Below are positions 8,143-16,847 of a stretch of 64,000 nucleotides of DNA, one piece after another. Numbering within the stretch: the stretch's first letter is position 1; every line of letters begins with the position of its first letter. A model generated the notes under the pieces. That model was not told where the DNA came from and ran no database searches. It saw only the letters and a program-made list of their open reading frames with translations. Where the stretch lies: assembly GCF_001954195.1 (NCBI RefSeq), contig NZ_MBES01000057.1, positions 1 through 64,000 of the forward strand, read 5' to 3'. A program made the translations under genes and the position numbers. Source of the DNA: Mycobacterium sp. IS-1264. Lineage in GTDB: Bacteria; Actinomycetota; Actinomycetes; Mycobacteriales; Mycobacteriaceae.

Positions 8143-9638
8143 CGGGTGTCCAGCGCCGTCACCGCGTTCTCTCCGTCTGTGGCGGAGCGGGCCTCGGCCC
8201 GGAAGCTGAAGTCGGCGGGCCGGAACCGGCGTGTCATTCCCCAGAAGCTACGCGCGCTTCGCGGCCACTGTGTGACCACCCGGCCGTTCGGGGCGCGGAA
8301 GTAGTTGCTGCACTGGGTGGTCCAGACGGTGCCGACCATCCAGCGATCGATCTTGGCGACGAACTCCGCGAGCGCCGCCGGCCGCACCGCGATGTAGGTC
8401 TTGCGTTTGCGCCGCATGTATTTCAACGCGCGCACGATGTAGCGCGCCTGGGCTTCGAGCATGAAGATCACGCTGTTGGAGCCGACGTTGGTGTTGGGCC
8501 CGTAGAGCATGAAGAAGTTGGGAAACCCGGGGACGGCCATGCCGAAGTACGCGTGCGCCCCGTCGCTCCAGGTCTCGCGCAGCGTCGTTCCGTGTTCTCC
8601 GGACACGTCGAGCTCCCCCAGGTAGTCGGCCGCGGCGTAGCCGGTGGCGCACACCACGACGTCGACGTCGCGCTCGCTGCCGTCTTCGGTGACCAGCGAG
8701 CGGGCCCGTAGATAGCGGGCCGGGCTATTCACCACCTCCACGTTGGGCAGCGTCAATGCGGGCAGGTAGTCCGACGAGAACACCAGTCGCTTGCAGCCCA
8801 TCGGGTGGTCGGGGGTCAGCTTGCGGCGCAATTCCTCGTCGGCGACGGTCTTTTCGAGCATGCCCAGGGCAAGCGCGGTGAACTCCTGGGTCTTTTCGCT
8901 GCCATGCTCGATCACCGAGATGTTGGATTCGCTGCGCAGCCACAGCCGGGTCCGGTACAGCTTCTTGGCGAACGGCACGTGGGCCAGAATCCAGCGCTCC
9001 CGGCGCGTGTAGTGCCGGTCCGGCTTGGGCAATATCCAGGTTGGTGATCGTTGCACCGAATACACCCGGTCGGCGACCTTGGCCAATTCCGGGACCAGTT
9101 GCGAGGCCGTCGAACCCGTTCCCAGCACGGCGACCCGCGCGCCCTCGAGGGCGACCGAGTGATCCCATCGCGACGAGTGCATCACCGTTCCGGTGAACGG
9201 CTCCTGTTCGACGAGATCCGGAAGCAGCGGCCGGGTGAACAATCCGACGGCCGAAACCACGAGGTTGAAATGGTGTCGCGCCCCGTCCGCGGCCGTCAGG
9301 CACCAGCGCTGCGTATCGTGATCCCAGCTGGCGGAACGGATTTCGGTGCGCAGTTTCAGGTGCGGGCGGAGACCATATTCGTCGGCGCAGCGCTCGAAGT
9401 AGGCCAGGATCTCGGGCTGCGGTGACCAGAGCCTCGACCAGTGCGGGTTCAGGTCGAACGAGTAGGAATAGAGGTGTGACTTGACGTCGCATGCCAGGCC
9501 CGGATAGGTGTTGATGCGCCATGTTCCGCCCACGTCGTCTTCGCGGTCGAAGATGGTGAAGTCGTGAAACCCCGCCCGCTTCAACAGGATTCCCAGCGCC
9601 AAGCCGCCGGGTCCGGCACCGATGATGCCGATCTTCAT
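8139..9638 (-). CDS. Flavin-containing Baeyer-Villiger-type monooxygenase
   Basis: 499 residues. N-terminal FAD Rossmann motif GIIGAGPGGLALG, the class B signature FTGTVMHSSRWD (FxGxxxHxxxW) at about 155-165, second Rossmann motif VLGTGSTAS, and late ATGYAAADYLG. It inserts oxygen next to a ketone to give an ester or lactone, using NADPH and FAD. ATG 9638 is chosen because it gives the 4-bp ATGA overlap seen throughout this operon; ATG 9653 would add five residues. An even longer open frame upstream is an artefact inside the SDR gene. Confidence 0.92.
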   Translation of the reverse strand: MKIGIIGAGPGGLALGILLKRAGFHDFTIFDREDDVGGTWRINTYPGLACDVKSHLYSYSFDLNPHWSRLWSPQPEILAYFERCADEYGLRPHLKLRTEIRSASWDHDTQRWCLTAADGARHHFNLVVSAVGLFTRPLLPDLVEQEPFTGTVMHSSRWDHSVALEGARVAVLGTGSTASQLVPELAKVADRVYSVQRSPTWILPKPDRHYTRRERWILAHVPFAKKLYRTRLWLRSESNISVIEHGSEKTQEFTALALGMLEKTVADEELRRKLTPDHPMGCKRLVFSSDYLPALTLPNVEVVNSPARYLRARSLVTEDGSERDVDVVVCATGYAAADYLGELDVSGEHGTTLRETWSDGAHAYFGMAVPGFPNFFMLYGPNTNVGSNSVIFMLEAQARYIVRALKYMRRKRKTYIAVRPAALAEFVAKIDRWMVGTVWTTQCSNYFRAPNGRVVTQWPRSARSFWGMTRRFRPADFSFRAEARSATDGENAVTALDTR

Positions 9639-10363
9639 CGAATCTGCAGGCATTGCCCACCGTCGACGACCAACTCGGAACCCGTGATGAACGATGCCGC
9701 CTCGGAGACCAGGAACGCGACGGCGTCGGCGATTTCGCGGGGCTGCCCGAGCCGTCCGAACATCGCGGTCTCGGCGAGCCGTGACTGCGTGTCCGCGTCG
9801 AGCATTTCGGTGGCGATCGGGCCCGGGAACACCGCGTTGACGCGAATGCCCGACGGCGCGAGTTCGGCGGCGGCGGTCTGGGTCAGGCCCCGCAGCGCCC
9901 ACTTGGACGAGCCGTACGCGCTGTGGTGCGGGAACGGGCGCATCGCCCCGGTGCTACAGATGTTGACGATCGCCGCGTGTTCGGCCTCCCGTAGCAGATC
10001 CAGTGTGGCGCTCATGCCGAGGAAAGCCCCCAAACAGTTCACCCGCCACGCCTTTTCGAAATCCTCGGCCGTCTCGTCGGCCAACGCTGCCCGGTGCAAC
10101 ACTCCGGCGTTGTTGACCAGCACGCTCAGCGACCCGAACGTCTCGACGACGCGCTCGGCGGCCGCGTTCCACTGCGCCTGGGACGTCACGTCGAGCTGGA
10201 TGGCGATCACGTCGTCGTCGCCCAGCTCGTCGACCGCCGCGGCCAATTCGCCGGCCCGCACGTCGCAGGCCGCCACCGAATAGCCGTCCGCGCGTAGCCG
10301 TTTGGCGATGGCCCACCCCTGCCCGCCGGCGGCGCCGGTCACCAGCGCGACACGCTGATTCAT
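9635..10363 (-). CDS. Short-chain dehydrogenase/reductase
   Basis: 242 residues, classical SDR. Cofactor motif TGAAGGQGWA, the Asp after beta-2 (AACDVRAG) favouring NAD(H), NNAG, catalytic Ser in NICSTGAM, YGSSK, then the substrate loop VFPGPIATEM. It probably interconverts an alcohol and a ketone on the pathway, upstream of the Baeyer-Villiger step. ATG at 10363 follows the SnoaL-like gene by 2 bp. Convincing as an SDR; substrate unknown. Confidence 0.9.
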   Translation of the reverse strand: MNQRVALVTGAAGGQGWAIAKRLRADGYSVAACDVRAGELAAAVDELGDDDVIAIQLDVTSQAQWNAAAERVVETFGSLSVLVNNAGVLHRAALADETAEDFEKAWRVNCLGAFLGMSATLDLLREAEHAAIVNICSTGAMRPFPHHSAYGSSKWALRGLTQTAAAELAPSGIRVNAVFPGPIATEMLDADTQSRLAETAMFGRLGQPREIADAVAFLVSEAASFITGSELVVDGGQCLQIR

Positions 10364-10365
10364 GG

Positions 10366-10758
10366 TCACGGAACCTCGGGACTGTCGGACAGGCCGTGGC
10401 TGGTCACGAACTGGCACCGCCGCCGCCGGAAACACCACCGCCCGTGGAGGCGGACCATTTCGTCGTCGTACAGCGCGGGCCGCAGGTGCAGGTCGCCGGC
10501 GCGGACGAACAGCACCTGGGATCGGGCAGTCGCGGTGTCGCCACGGACGTCGACACGCGAGACCCCGGTCAGGTGCAGGCCGCGCGGCGCATCCCGGAAC
10601 ATCTTCGCTATCTCGTCGGGCCCGGCGAAAGACCGCCCGTAGACGACAAATTCGGCATCGGCGCTGAACAGCCTTAGGCATCCCTCGATGTCGCCGGCGT
10701 CGAGAGCCAGCGCGTAGCCGGCGATCATTTCGCGAATCGCGACTTGGTCGTCGGTCAC
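10366..10758 (-). CDS. SnoaL-like (NTF2-fold) protein
   Basis: 130 residues with the SnoaL_4 pattern: an N-terminal helix (AIREMIAGYALALDAGDIEGCLRLFSADAEF) and four curved strands ending in RWCFRRRRCQFVTS. Family members are isomerases, dehydratases or cyclases with a conical cavity; catalytic residues cannot be assigned. GTG start at 10758 overlaps the aldolase stop by 4 bp. Confidence 0.82.
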   Translation of the reverse strand: MTDDQVAIREMIAGYALALDAGDIEGCLRLFSADAEFVVYGRSFAGPDEIAKMFRDAPRGLHLTGVSRVDVRGDTATARSQVLFVRAGDLHLRPALYDDEMVRLHGRWCFRRRRCQFVTSHGLSDSPEVP

Positions 10759-11495
10759 TGTCCGGTCGCCTCACGTAGATGTTCCGCCGCGCCTCGCCGC
10801 AGCGCCTGCGATTCGGCCGCCAGGGTGATCATCCGAAATCCCAGCTGCGCCATGGCGTGACCGGTCTTGCCCCCTCCGGCGTGGATCCCGGTGAGCAGCC
10901 CGGCGTCGGTCGCCACACGATGGATTCGTTCGATCGCGTCCCGCACCTTCGGATGGCCGGTGGCCCCCAAGACGTCGACACCCATCGAGATGGCCAGATC
11001 GGCGGGCCCGACGTAGATTCCGGCCAGGCCGTCGACGGCACAGATCTGATCCAGGACCGACAGCGCTCCGGCGGTTTCGATCATCGCGAATACGCTTACG
11101 CGGGATTCGTGCTCGGCCGGGTCGAGGCCGAGGCTGGCGCGCAGCGGGCCGAAGCTGCGCACACCCGCCGGCGGGTAGCGGGAGGCGGCCACCGCCGCGG
11201 CCGCCTCGTCGGCCGACTCGATCATCGCGATGACGACGGCGTCGGCCCCGGCGTCCAGCACCCGCCCGATCGGCGCGGCGTCGGCATTGGGCAGTCGCAC
11301 CACGGTAGCGATGGGGAGGTGTTCGATGCGCCTCAGGATGCCGGCGATGACGGCGTCGTCGAGGTATCCGTGCTGGGCGTCGAAACCCAGGTAGTCGTAA
11401 CCGGCGCGGGCGAATTCCTCGGGCCCGATCAGCGTCGGGCCGGTGATCCAGCCGCCCCACAGCGGGGTCGGGTGGTCGCCGCCGAAGACGCTCAT
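10755..11495 (-). CDS. HpcH/HpaI-family aldolase
   Basis: 246 residues, TIM barrel of the class II pyruvate aldolase / citrate lyase beta family. Visible sites: YDYLGFDAQHGYLD (catalytic His region), VRLPNAD (Arg), FAMIETAGAL (metal-binding Glu) and YVGPADLAISMG (metal-binding Asp). It should cleave a 4-hydroxy-2-oxo acid to pyruvate or a related 2-oxo acid plus an aldehyde. In this operon it would be a carbon-carbon cleavage step. The ATG overlaps the MDR dehydrogenase stop by 4 bp. Confidence 0.9.
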   Translation of the reverse strand: MSVFGGDHPTPLWGGWITGPTLIGPEEFARAGYDYLGFDAQHGYLDDAVIAGILRRIEHLPIATVVRLPNADAAPIGRVLDAGADAVVIAMIESADEAAAAVAASRYPPAGVRSFGPLRASLGLDPAEHESRVSVFAMIETAGALSVLDQICAVDGLAGIYVGPADLAISMGVDVLGATGHPKVRDAIERIHRVATDAGLLTGIHAGGGKTGHAMAQLGFRMITLAAESQALRRGAAEHLREATGQ

Positions 11496-12469
11496 TGCGC
11501 GATCGCGATCTTGATGCGCTCGGGCACCGGCCGGCAGGCCAGCTCGAAAGCTGCCTGGACGTCTTGCACATCTTGGACGCCGAAGGTGTGGGTGAGATAC
11601 GAGCCCAACAACCCGGGATGGTCCGCGGCGAACTTGCCGGCGAGCTCCAGCATTCGCCGCCGGTCAAGCGTCACACCGGATTTCAGCGTCAAGTTGTTGC
11701 GCAGCATGAGTCGCATGCTAATCGGGTAGGCCTCGTCGTCGGCGACGCCGAAGTAGAAGACGGTGCCGCCGGGGGCGGCGGCTTGGATGGCGTGCCCGAG
11801 TGTCGCGACCTGGTGACCGACGGCTTCGATGACGACGTCGGCCCGGTCCGCGGGCGCCAGCTGGCTCACCCAGCGGTCGCTGGTGGCACGCACCCGGTCG
11901 TCGACGCCGAATGCCGTTGCGGCGCTTTCGCGGTCGATGGGGTCGACGCCGGTGACACGCCGGGCGCCGGACGCCTTGGCGACATAGGAAAACAGCAGCC
12001 CGATCGAGCCCTGGCCGATGATCGCGACGTGACGGCCGGCCAGGTCGGGCAGTTGCTCGCAGGCATAGAGGACACACGCCAGTGGTTGCAGCCCGACGGC
12101 TTCGGCGGGGGTCAGCACCGGGTCGTAGGTCGCCAACCCGTTGCCGTCGGTGACGACGCGTTCCATCAGCCCGTCGAATCCGGATGCCCAGCCCACCACC
12201 AGATCGCCGGGGCGATGCTCGGGATGCCGGCTGGCGATCACCTCGCCGGCGACCTCATGGATCGGGAATCCGTCTTTCTCCGCCGCACTTGGCCCGTCGT
12301 CTCCGGGAAGCCGGCCCCGGGCGCCGCGGAACGCGGGCAGATCGCTACCGCAGACGCCCGCGGCCAGGAACCGAAGCAGCACCTGGCCGTCGCCCAGGTG
12401 CTCGGGTGTCTTGTCGGCGATCGACGTCCGCTCGAACACATAGGGCGCGACGATCCGATAGGACCACAC
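11492..12469 (-). CDS. Medium-chain (zinc-type) alcohol dehydrogenase-like protein
   Basis: 325 residues, MDR superfamily. Catalytic-zinc Cys in AGVCGSD, the His-Glu pair in GFPIHEVAGEV, and Rossmann motif IGQGSIGLL followed by an acidic residue (GVDPIDRE) favouring NAD. The four-cysteine structural zinc lobe is absent, as in sorbitol- and threonine-dehydrogenase branches that lost it. GTG start at 12467-12469, one base after the P450 stop. It probably oxidises the hydroxyl made by the P450. Confidence 0.88.
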   Translation of the reverse strand: MWSYRIVAPYVFERTSIADKTPEHLGDGQVLLRFLAAGVCGSDLPAFRGARGRLPGDDGPSAAEKDGFPIHEVAGEVIASRHPEHRPGDLVVGWASGFDGLMERVVTDGNGLATYDPVLTPAEAVGLQPLACVLYACEQLPDLAGRHVAIIGQGSIGLLFSYVAKASGARRVTGVDPIDRESAATAFGVDDRVRATSDRWVSQLAPADRADVVIEAVGHQVATLGHAIQAAAPGGTVFYFGVADDEAYPISMRLMLRNNLTLKSGVTLDRRRMLELAGKFAADHPGLLGSYLTHTFGVQDVQDVQAAFELACRPVPERIKIAIAQ

Positions 12470-12470
12470 G

Positions 12471-13697
12471 TCAGACCTCCACGGGGATCTTGTTCCATCC
12501 CCATTGGAAGCTGGACGGCAGCCGCGTCGCGGCCTCGCTCTGGATCGCGTAGTCCGGCACCCGCCGTAGCCATTCGGTCAGCAGCACATCGATTTCCAGC
12601 CGGGCCAGGTGGTAGCCGATGCAGAAGTGCTGACCGCGACCGAACGCCAGCGAACGGCGGATGGGTCGGTTCCAGACGAACTCGTCGGGCTCGTCGTACT
12701 CGCGCTCGTCGCGGTTGGCCGACGCCAGCAGCGTGATGACGCGCTGGCCGGGCCGGATCGTTTCGTCGTGAACGCTGAAGGGCTTCCGCGCGGTTCGGGC
12801 GAACCACTGCGCCGGCGCGCAGAACCGGATCATCTCCTCGCGGGCGACCGGCACGTTGGCGTTCGCGTCGGCGCGCACCGCGGCCAATTGGTCGGGCCGC
12901 CGGGACAGTTCCCACAGCCCGTGGGCGACGATCTTCGGCACGGTTTCGGTCCCGCCGATGAAGATGCACAACATTTGCGTCGCGGCTTCGACGTCGGACA
13001 GGGCGCTGCCGTCGGGCAATCGGTAGCCGAGCAGGCCGTCGACAACGGGCAACGCGTCACCGGACGGGTCGGCCCGGCGGCGCTGCACCACAGGCGTGAG
13101 GTACTCGAGGTAGTTGGGCCGCGCTTGTGCGGTGTCGACGCCCTCGCCGGGCTCGGCCAAACTGCCGGCGTTGACCGCTGCCAACACTTGCGGTGCGAGA
13201 TCGTCTGGCAGGCCCAGCAATCCGCACACCATCGACGCCGCGACGATGCCGCCATACTCTTGCGTCAGGTCGAAGCAACCCCGTGGCAGCAGCTCATCGA
13301 GGCGCTCGTTGGCCAGCGTGCGGATTCGGGCTTCCAGCCCGGCGACCGACCGCGGACGCAACGGCTGGGAGTGCGCGCGCCGGATCTCGGCGTACAAATC
13401 GGTGTCGAAGACGGCGTGAAACGGTAGCGGGTGCAGCGGCGGATCATCGAGGGGCCCGTCGTTGTGCTGAGCCAGCACCGACGCCGGGGGCAATGTGCCT
13501 TCCGTCGCGACGAACGTTCCGTCGTTGACCTCGAGCACCCGCCAGATGTCCTCGAATCGGGACAGCGCGTAGGTGTCCCACTGCGGCATGTAGTACACGG
13601 GGTGCTCGTCGCGCAGAATCCGATAGTACGGCAAGGGGTTTGCCATCACCCGCGCGTCGAATGGGTCGTAGGTGAAGTCCACTTGTGCGCCCGTCAC
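12471..13697 (-). CDS. Cytochrome P450
   Basis: 408 residues from GTG 13697, the normal bacterial length. I-helix FIGGTETVPKI, K-helix EEMIR (ExxR), and heme-thiolate loop FGRGQHFCIGYHLARLE. No membrane anchor. It needs ferredoxin and reductase partners that are not encoded next to it. It should hydroxylate the entry substrate; the MDR and SDR dehydrogenases and the monooxygenase follow in order. The GTG overlaps the preceding stop by 4 bp. I cannot assign a CYP family. Confidence 0.93.
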   Translation of the reverse strand: MTGAQVDFTYDPFDARVMANPLPYYRILRDEHPVYYMPQWDTYALSRFEDIWRVLEVNDGTFVATEGTLPPASVLAQHNDGPLDDPPLHPLPFHAVFDTDLYAEIRRAHSQPLRPRSVAGLEARIRTLANERLDELLPRGCFDLTQEYGGIVAASMVCGLLGLPDDLAPQVLAAVNAGSLAEPGEGVDTAQARPNYLEYLTPVVQRRRADPSGDALPVVDGLLGYRLPDGSALSDVEAATQMLCIFIGGTETVPKIVAHGLWELSRRPDQLAAVRADANANVPVAREEMIRFCAPAQWFARTARKPFSVHDETIRPGQRVITLLASANRDEREYDEPDEFVWNRPIRRSLAFGRGQHFCIGYHLARLEIDVLLTEWLRRVPDYAIQSEAATRLPSSFQWGWNKIPVEV

Positions 13698-14398
13698 TGC
13701 AGCGGCGAGGGCGGAAGGGCCTGCAGAATCGAATCTTCCCAGCCGTCGCGCAGCGCGGGCGCGACGCTCATCCAGGTGACGATCTCGGCGGGTGGGCTGT
13801 CTTTCCAGGACGGATAGTGGTTGGCGAAGCATTCCCAGCCACCGTCGAGTGCCCAGTAGTGGATGACCTCGTTGTAGCGGAACGTCGTGGTGAACGAACC
13901 CAGCCAACGCTTGCCCGTGCGCTCCGACCAGGGCACGTAGAGCCGCTCCAGCTCGCGGATGTAGTCGTCCTGTCGCCCCGGCTTGGTCTGCATGATCTCC
14001 TGAATCACCAGCGGCGCAGTGAAATTGGACTCTCGCAGCTGCGCCAGCGTTTTGTTGCTCGGTCCGGGGTACATGATTCGCCCCTCCCCCGAGGCGCCGA
14101 TGTCGGACAGAAACGACGACCATTTTCCGGCCGCCGCCTCGTGGCTGCCGCCGCGTGCCTGCGCCGCTCCGATCCTGGCGTAGTCGGCGAAGGCGTCGAT
14201 CTCCCAGATGACCGTCACTTGCGGCCAGTGGCCGTTGTAGGGGGTGGATTCCCAGATCGCGAACAGCCGGGCACCGAGTTCGGCCATCATCGGCTGGTAG
14301 ACCTCGGAGAAGACTTCGGTGAAGCGATCGCTGCGACCGGAGCCCAGCGAGATCGTCTCGTGCAGATAGAGCAGGGTGTGGCCGTAGTACTTCTTCAT
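13694..14398 (-). CDS. Conserved protein with two NIPSNAP/ABM-like halves
   Basis: 234 residues. An internal duplication is visible: each half has a strand (LLYLHETISL / LVIQEIMQT), a helix starting GRSDRFTEVFSEV or GRQDDYIRELERL, a strand with the Trp/Ser region (ARLFAIWEST / KRWLGSFTTT) and a closing strand (VTVIWEID / EVIHYWALD). This pattern fits a ferredoxin-like alpha/beta barrel of the NIPSNAP or ABM kind, often seen with monooxygenase operons. The start at ATG 14398 removes an unsupported N-terminal extension. Exact function unknown. Confidence 0.7.
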   Translation of the reverse strand: MKKYYGHTLLYLHETISLGSGRSDRFTEVFSEVYQPMMAELGARLFAIWESTPYNGHWPQVTVIWEIDAFADYARIGAAQARGGSHEAAAGKWSSFLSDIGASGEGRIMYPGPSNKTLAQLRESNFTAPLVIQEIMQTKPGRQDDYIRELERLYVPWSERTGKRWLGSFTTTFRYNEVIHYWALDGGWECFANHYPSWKDSPPAEIVTWMSVAPALRDGWEDSILQALPPSPLQ

Positions 14399-14424
14399 GG
14401 GCGAGTCATGGGCTAATCGGCGCG

Positions 14425-15024
14425 CTAGTCGATCCGGATCAACTCTGAGTCGGCCCGCGAACACGTAGCGGTGTCACACAGCAGCGGCTCGGTGCCATCG
14501 ACCGACTCGCACGAAACCCCCGCGGCAGCAAGCGCGTAGCCCTTGAACGTCCGCGCCGCCGCGCTCAGTACGTGCTGCGCCCTCGTCGTCGCGCGATTCA
14601 CTCCCAGGGGCCACCCATCGCCCCACAACGCGACTTCGGTCAAACCGTTGTCCAGGGACTTGAGCACCGCGTCGCGTACCCGCTCGTCTGCGGTGAATGC
14701 CTCGGCGCTGACGGCCAGGCTGTGGCCCGGCGAAGCGAGCTGCGCGTCCAGTTCCGCTGTCCGCACGCCGAGGATCCGAAGCGACCGGGAGTCGCGGCCC
14801 TTCGGTAGCAGCACGGTCACCTGCCATCCGGCCATCACCCGGTCGTAGAGCCAACCACCGGCCGATTGCACGACGTCGGCCGCGGTGGCCGCGACGACAT
14901 CCAGCCGGTATCGCAGGCACTCACCGTCGGCCCGGGTTGCCCGCCCGGCACCGAGCCGGCTGCTCTCGCTGATGTAGGGAGTGACCATCAATCCGTTCCT
15001 CACCGCCGCACCGAAACGGTGCAT
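14425..15024 (-). CDS. Hypothetical protein, first gene of the catabolic operon
   Basis: 199 residues, not recognised. The middle reads ADVVQSAGGWLYDRVMAGWQVTVLLP and later TEVALWGDGWPLG; the mixed pattern suggests a soluble alpha/beta protein with no signal peptide or membrane helix. The start may be 15024, or ATG 14988 (MVTPYIS). It lies 26 bp upstream of the NIPSNAP-like gene on the same strand and follows motif copy A, so it is probably the promoter-proximal gene of the unit. Confidence 0.65.
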   Translation of the reverse strand: MHRFGAAVRNGLMVTPYISESSRLGAGRATRADGECLRYRLDVVAATAADVVQSAGGWLYDRVMAGWQVTVLLPKGRDSRSLRILGVRTAELDAQLASPGHSLAVSAEAFTADERVRDAVLKSLDNGLTEVALWGDGWPLGVNRATTRAQHVLSAAARTFKGYALAAAGVSCESVDGTEPLLCDTATCSRADSELIRID

Positions 15025-15082
15025 CGGCGTTACCGCAACGCTCGTCCTGGGCTGTCGGCCGCCACGCGGCTCACCGGACAGC

Positions 15083-15109
15083 GTGACACTTCAGCGCAAC
15101 TTTGTAAAG
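15083..15109. promoter_or_regulatory. Two-part motif, copy A
   Basis: GTGACACTT-N9-TTTGTAAAG, exact in both 9-mers, 59-95 bp upstream of the first gene of the 14425-5390 operon. The sequence on its left (GCTCACCGGACAGC) is also shared with copy B (GCTCACGGCTCAGC). The halves TGACA and TGTAA form an imperfect inverted repeat about two helical turns apart, so an operator is more likely than a sigma-factor promoter in this orientation. Confidence 0.55.
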
Positions 15110-15122
15110 GTGCGACCGGCGG

Positions 15123-16292
15123 TCACACGCCGCGGCGGGCCTTGAGCTCGGCCAGAATTTCGTCTGTGTGCTGACCGAGTTCCGGTGCGACAGAACGCGG
15201 TGACCATGGCGTGCCATGGAAATCGGCCGGCGTCGCCACCATCGGCACGGTGGATTCTTTGTCCGGCACGTCGACGATGCCGCCGGCGGCGTGGAACTGC
15301 TCGTCGGCGACGACATCCTCGATGCTGTTGACCGGCGACCAGAAGAAATCGGGTTCTCCCGCGAAGTCCTCCGCCCATTCGTCAAGCGGTTTGGTCGCGA
15401 AGATTTCGTCCAACTCGGCAATGAGCGCCGCCCCGTTGACGGCGCGGGCGCGGGCATCGCGGAATCGGGGATCGTCGAGCCACTCGGGGCGGCCGACGGC
15501 ACGACACAGCGGTGGCCAATGCCGGTCGCCCTCGAGGCCGACGATCCAGAACCGGCGGCCATCGCCGGCGGTGTAGTTGTTCATGCACGGGTTGCCCATG
15601 GTTTCGCGTTGCCCGATGGCGATCGGCTGGCCGGTCAGCAGATAGGTGTTGATGTCGAAGCTGACGGTGTACGCGCCCTGGCGGTACAGCGAGGTGCTCA
15701 CCAGCTGGCCGGTCCCGGTGCGTTCGCGGGCGAGCAGCGCAGCGCAAATGGCCGCGGCCAGCGTCATGCCAGCCGAGTGGTCACCCATGCCGCCGCGCTG
15801 AAACGGCGGGGTGTCCCCGGGCCGGGTGAGCAGGTGCGCTACGCCGGCGCGCGACCAAAACGCAGCGACGTCGTAGGCGGCGCGGTCGGCATCGGGCCCG
15901 TCTTCGCCGTACCCGGTGATCAGGCCGTAGACCAGGCGGGGGTGGCGCGCCGACACCGACTCGAAGTCGAGGCCCAGCTTTCGCAATGCGCCGGGGCGCA
16001 CGTTGGTGACGAAAACGTCTGCGTCCGAGAGCAATTCGAGCGCGATGTCGTGACCCTCTTCGGTGGTGAGGTCCAGGACGATGCTGCGTTTGGAGCGGTT
16101 GTCCATTTCGAACGGCGGGTTGACCCCGAGGTCGCAGCCCAGCATCCGGCCGAACAGGCGCCCGGGGTCGCCGCGCGGGGGCTCGATCTTGATGACGTCG
16201 GCGCCCCAGTCGGCCAGGATGCCGCCAGCGGCCGGCCCGGCCACCCAGACCCCGAGTTCGACGACTTTGATGCCCGCTACCGGTCCCGTCAT
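15123..16292 (-). CDS. CoA-transferase family III (CaiB/BaiF) protein
   Basis: 389 residues. N-terminal GIKVVELGVWVAGPAAGGILADWGADVIKIE is the class III hallmark, followed by NRSKRSIVLDL, NVRPGALRKLGLD and AAYDVAAFWSRAGV, where the active-site Asp is expected. It moves CoA from a donor (for example succinyl-CoA) to a carboxylic acid, which would activate an acid product of the cluster. It ends 13 bp before motif copy A and probably forms a unit with the 16353 gene. Confidence 0.92.
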   Translation of the reverse strand: MTGPVAGIKVVELGVWVAGPAAGGILADWGADVIKIEPPRGDPGRLFGRMLGCDLGVNPPFEMDNRSKRSIVLDLTTEEGHDIALELLSDADVFVTNVRPGALRKLGLDFESVSARHPRLVYGLITGYGEDGPDADRAAYDVAAFWSRAGVAHLLTRPGDTPPFQRGGMGDHSAGMTLAAAICAALLARERTGTGQLVSTSLYRQGAYTVSFDINTYLLTGQPIAIGQRETMGNPCMNNYTAGDGRRFWIVGLEGDRHWPPLCRAVGRPEWLDDPRFRDARARAVNGAALIAELDEIFATKPLDEWAEDFAGEPDFFWSPVNSIEDVVADEQFHAAGGIVDVPDKESTVPMVATPADFHGTPWSPRSVAPELGQHTDEILAELKARRGV

Positions 16293-16352
16293 GGCTACGT
16301 TCCTACTCCGTGCTGCCGTAGGGTGGCCAACCCGCCGTCACTGACGGATAGG

Positions 16353-16754
16353 TCAGGCGTGTCCCGGCGTGTCGGGCAGTGCCTCACGCCACTGGCGCCA
16401 CAGAGCCCGGTCGGTCATTAAGTCGAGCAGGCTGCCGAATCCGCTCGGATAGACAAGCGACACCAACCATTCCCGCGAATCGCCTTGGCTCACACGGAAA
16501 CCGCCGCGATAGAACTGACGCAGCCATTTGATGGTCAGTTGGTCTCGGCGAAAGTCGAAGACCACCACGGGCTCACCCGACGACAGCTTCGCCTTGTAGT
16601 CGGTGAGGCCCAGCTCCTCGTCGATCCATTTCGAGTACTCCGTGGCGACGCAGCGCACATTCGTGTCGGTCAGCTGCAGCTCGACGTTGACCCACCAGGA
16701 ATTGCCCCGGTTCTTCAGCAGGTAGGCCTTGGTATGCGGCGGCGCACTTGCCAT
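16353..16754 (-). CDS. Conserved hypothetical protein
   Basis: 133 residues, soluble, aromatic-rich. Segments NSWWVNVELQLTDTNVRC and FDFRRDQLTIKWLRQFYRGGFRVSQGD suggest a beta-rich fold. I do not recognise the family. It is divergent from the DUF427 gene and 60 bp upstream of the CoA transferase on the same strand. No signal peptide or membrane segment. Confidence 0.6.
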   Translation of the reverse strand: MASAPPHTKAYLLKNRGNSWWVNVELQLTDTNVRCVATEYSKWIDEELGLTDYKAKLSSGEPVVVFDFRRDQLTIKWLRQFYRGGFRVSQGDSREWLVSLVYPSGFGSLLDLMTDRALWRQWREALPDTPGHA

Positions 16755-16847
16755 CTCGTCCTACTCCGTCGTCGCTTGGGTCTCGTCCGGGCGTCAGCGT
16801 AGCGCGTGTTTGAGCCGCTGAGTCGGCCTTGGGGGACAATCGCAACC

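Noticed and set aside
14461..14480. GTGTCAC near the operon start as another copy of the two-part motif
   Set aside because: Read on the minus strand it gives GTGACACCG, but the partner TTTGTAAAG at 9-bp spacing is missing.
15083..15109. The two-part motif as a KstR or KstR2 site
   Set aside because: Known KstR (AAC/GTT core) and KstR2 (CAAG/CTTG core) palindromes do not match GTGACACTT or TTTGTAAAG.
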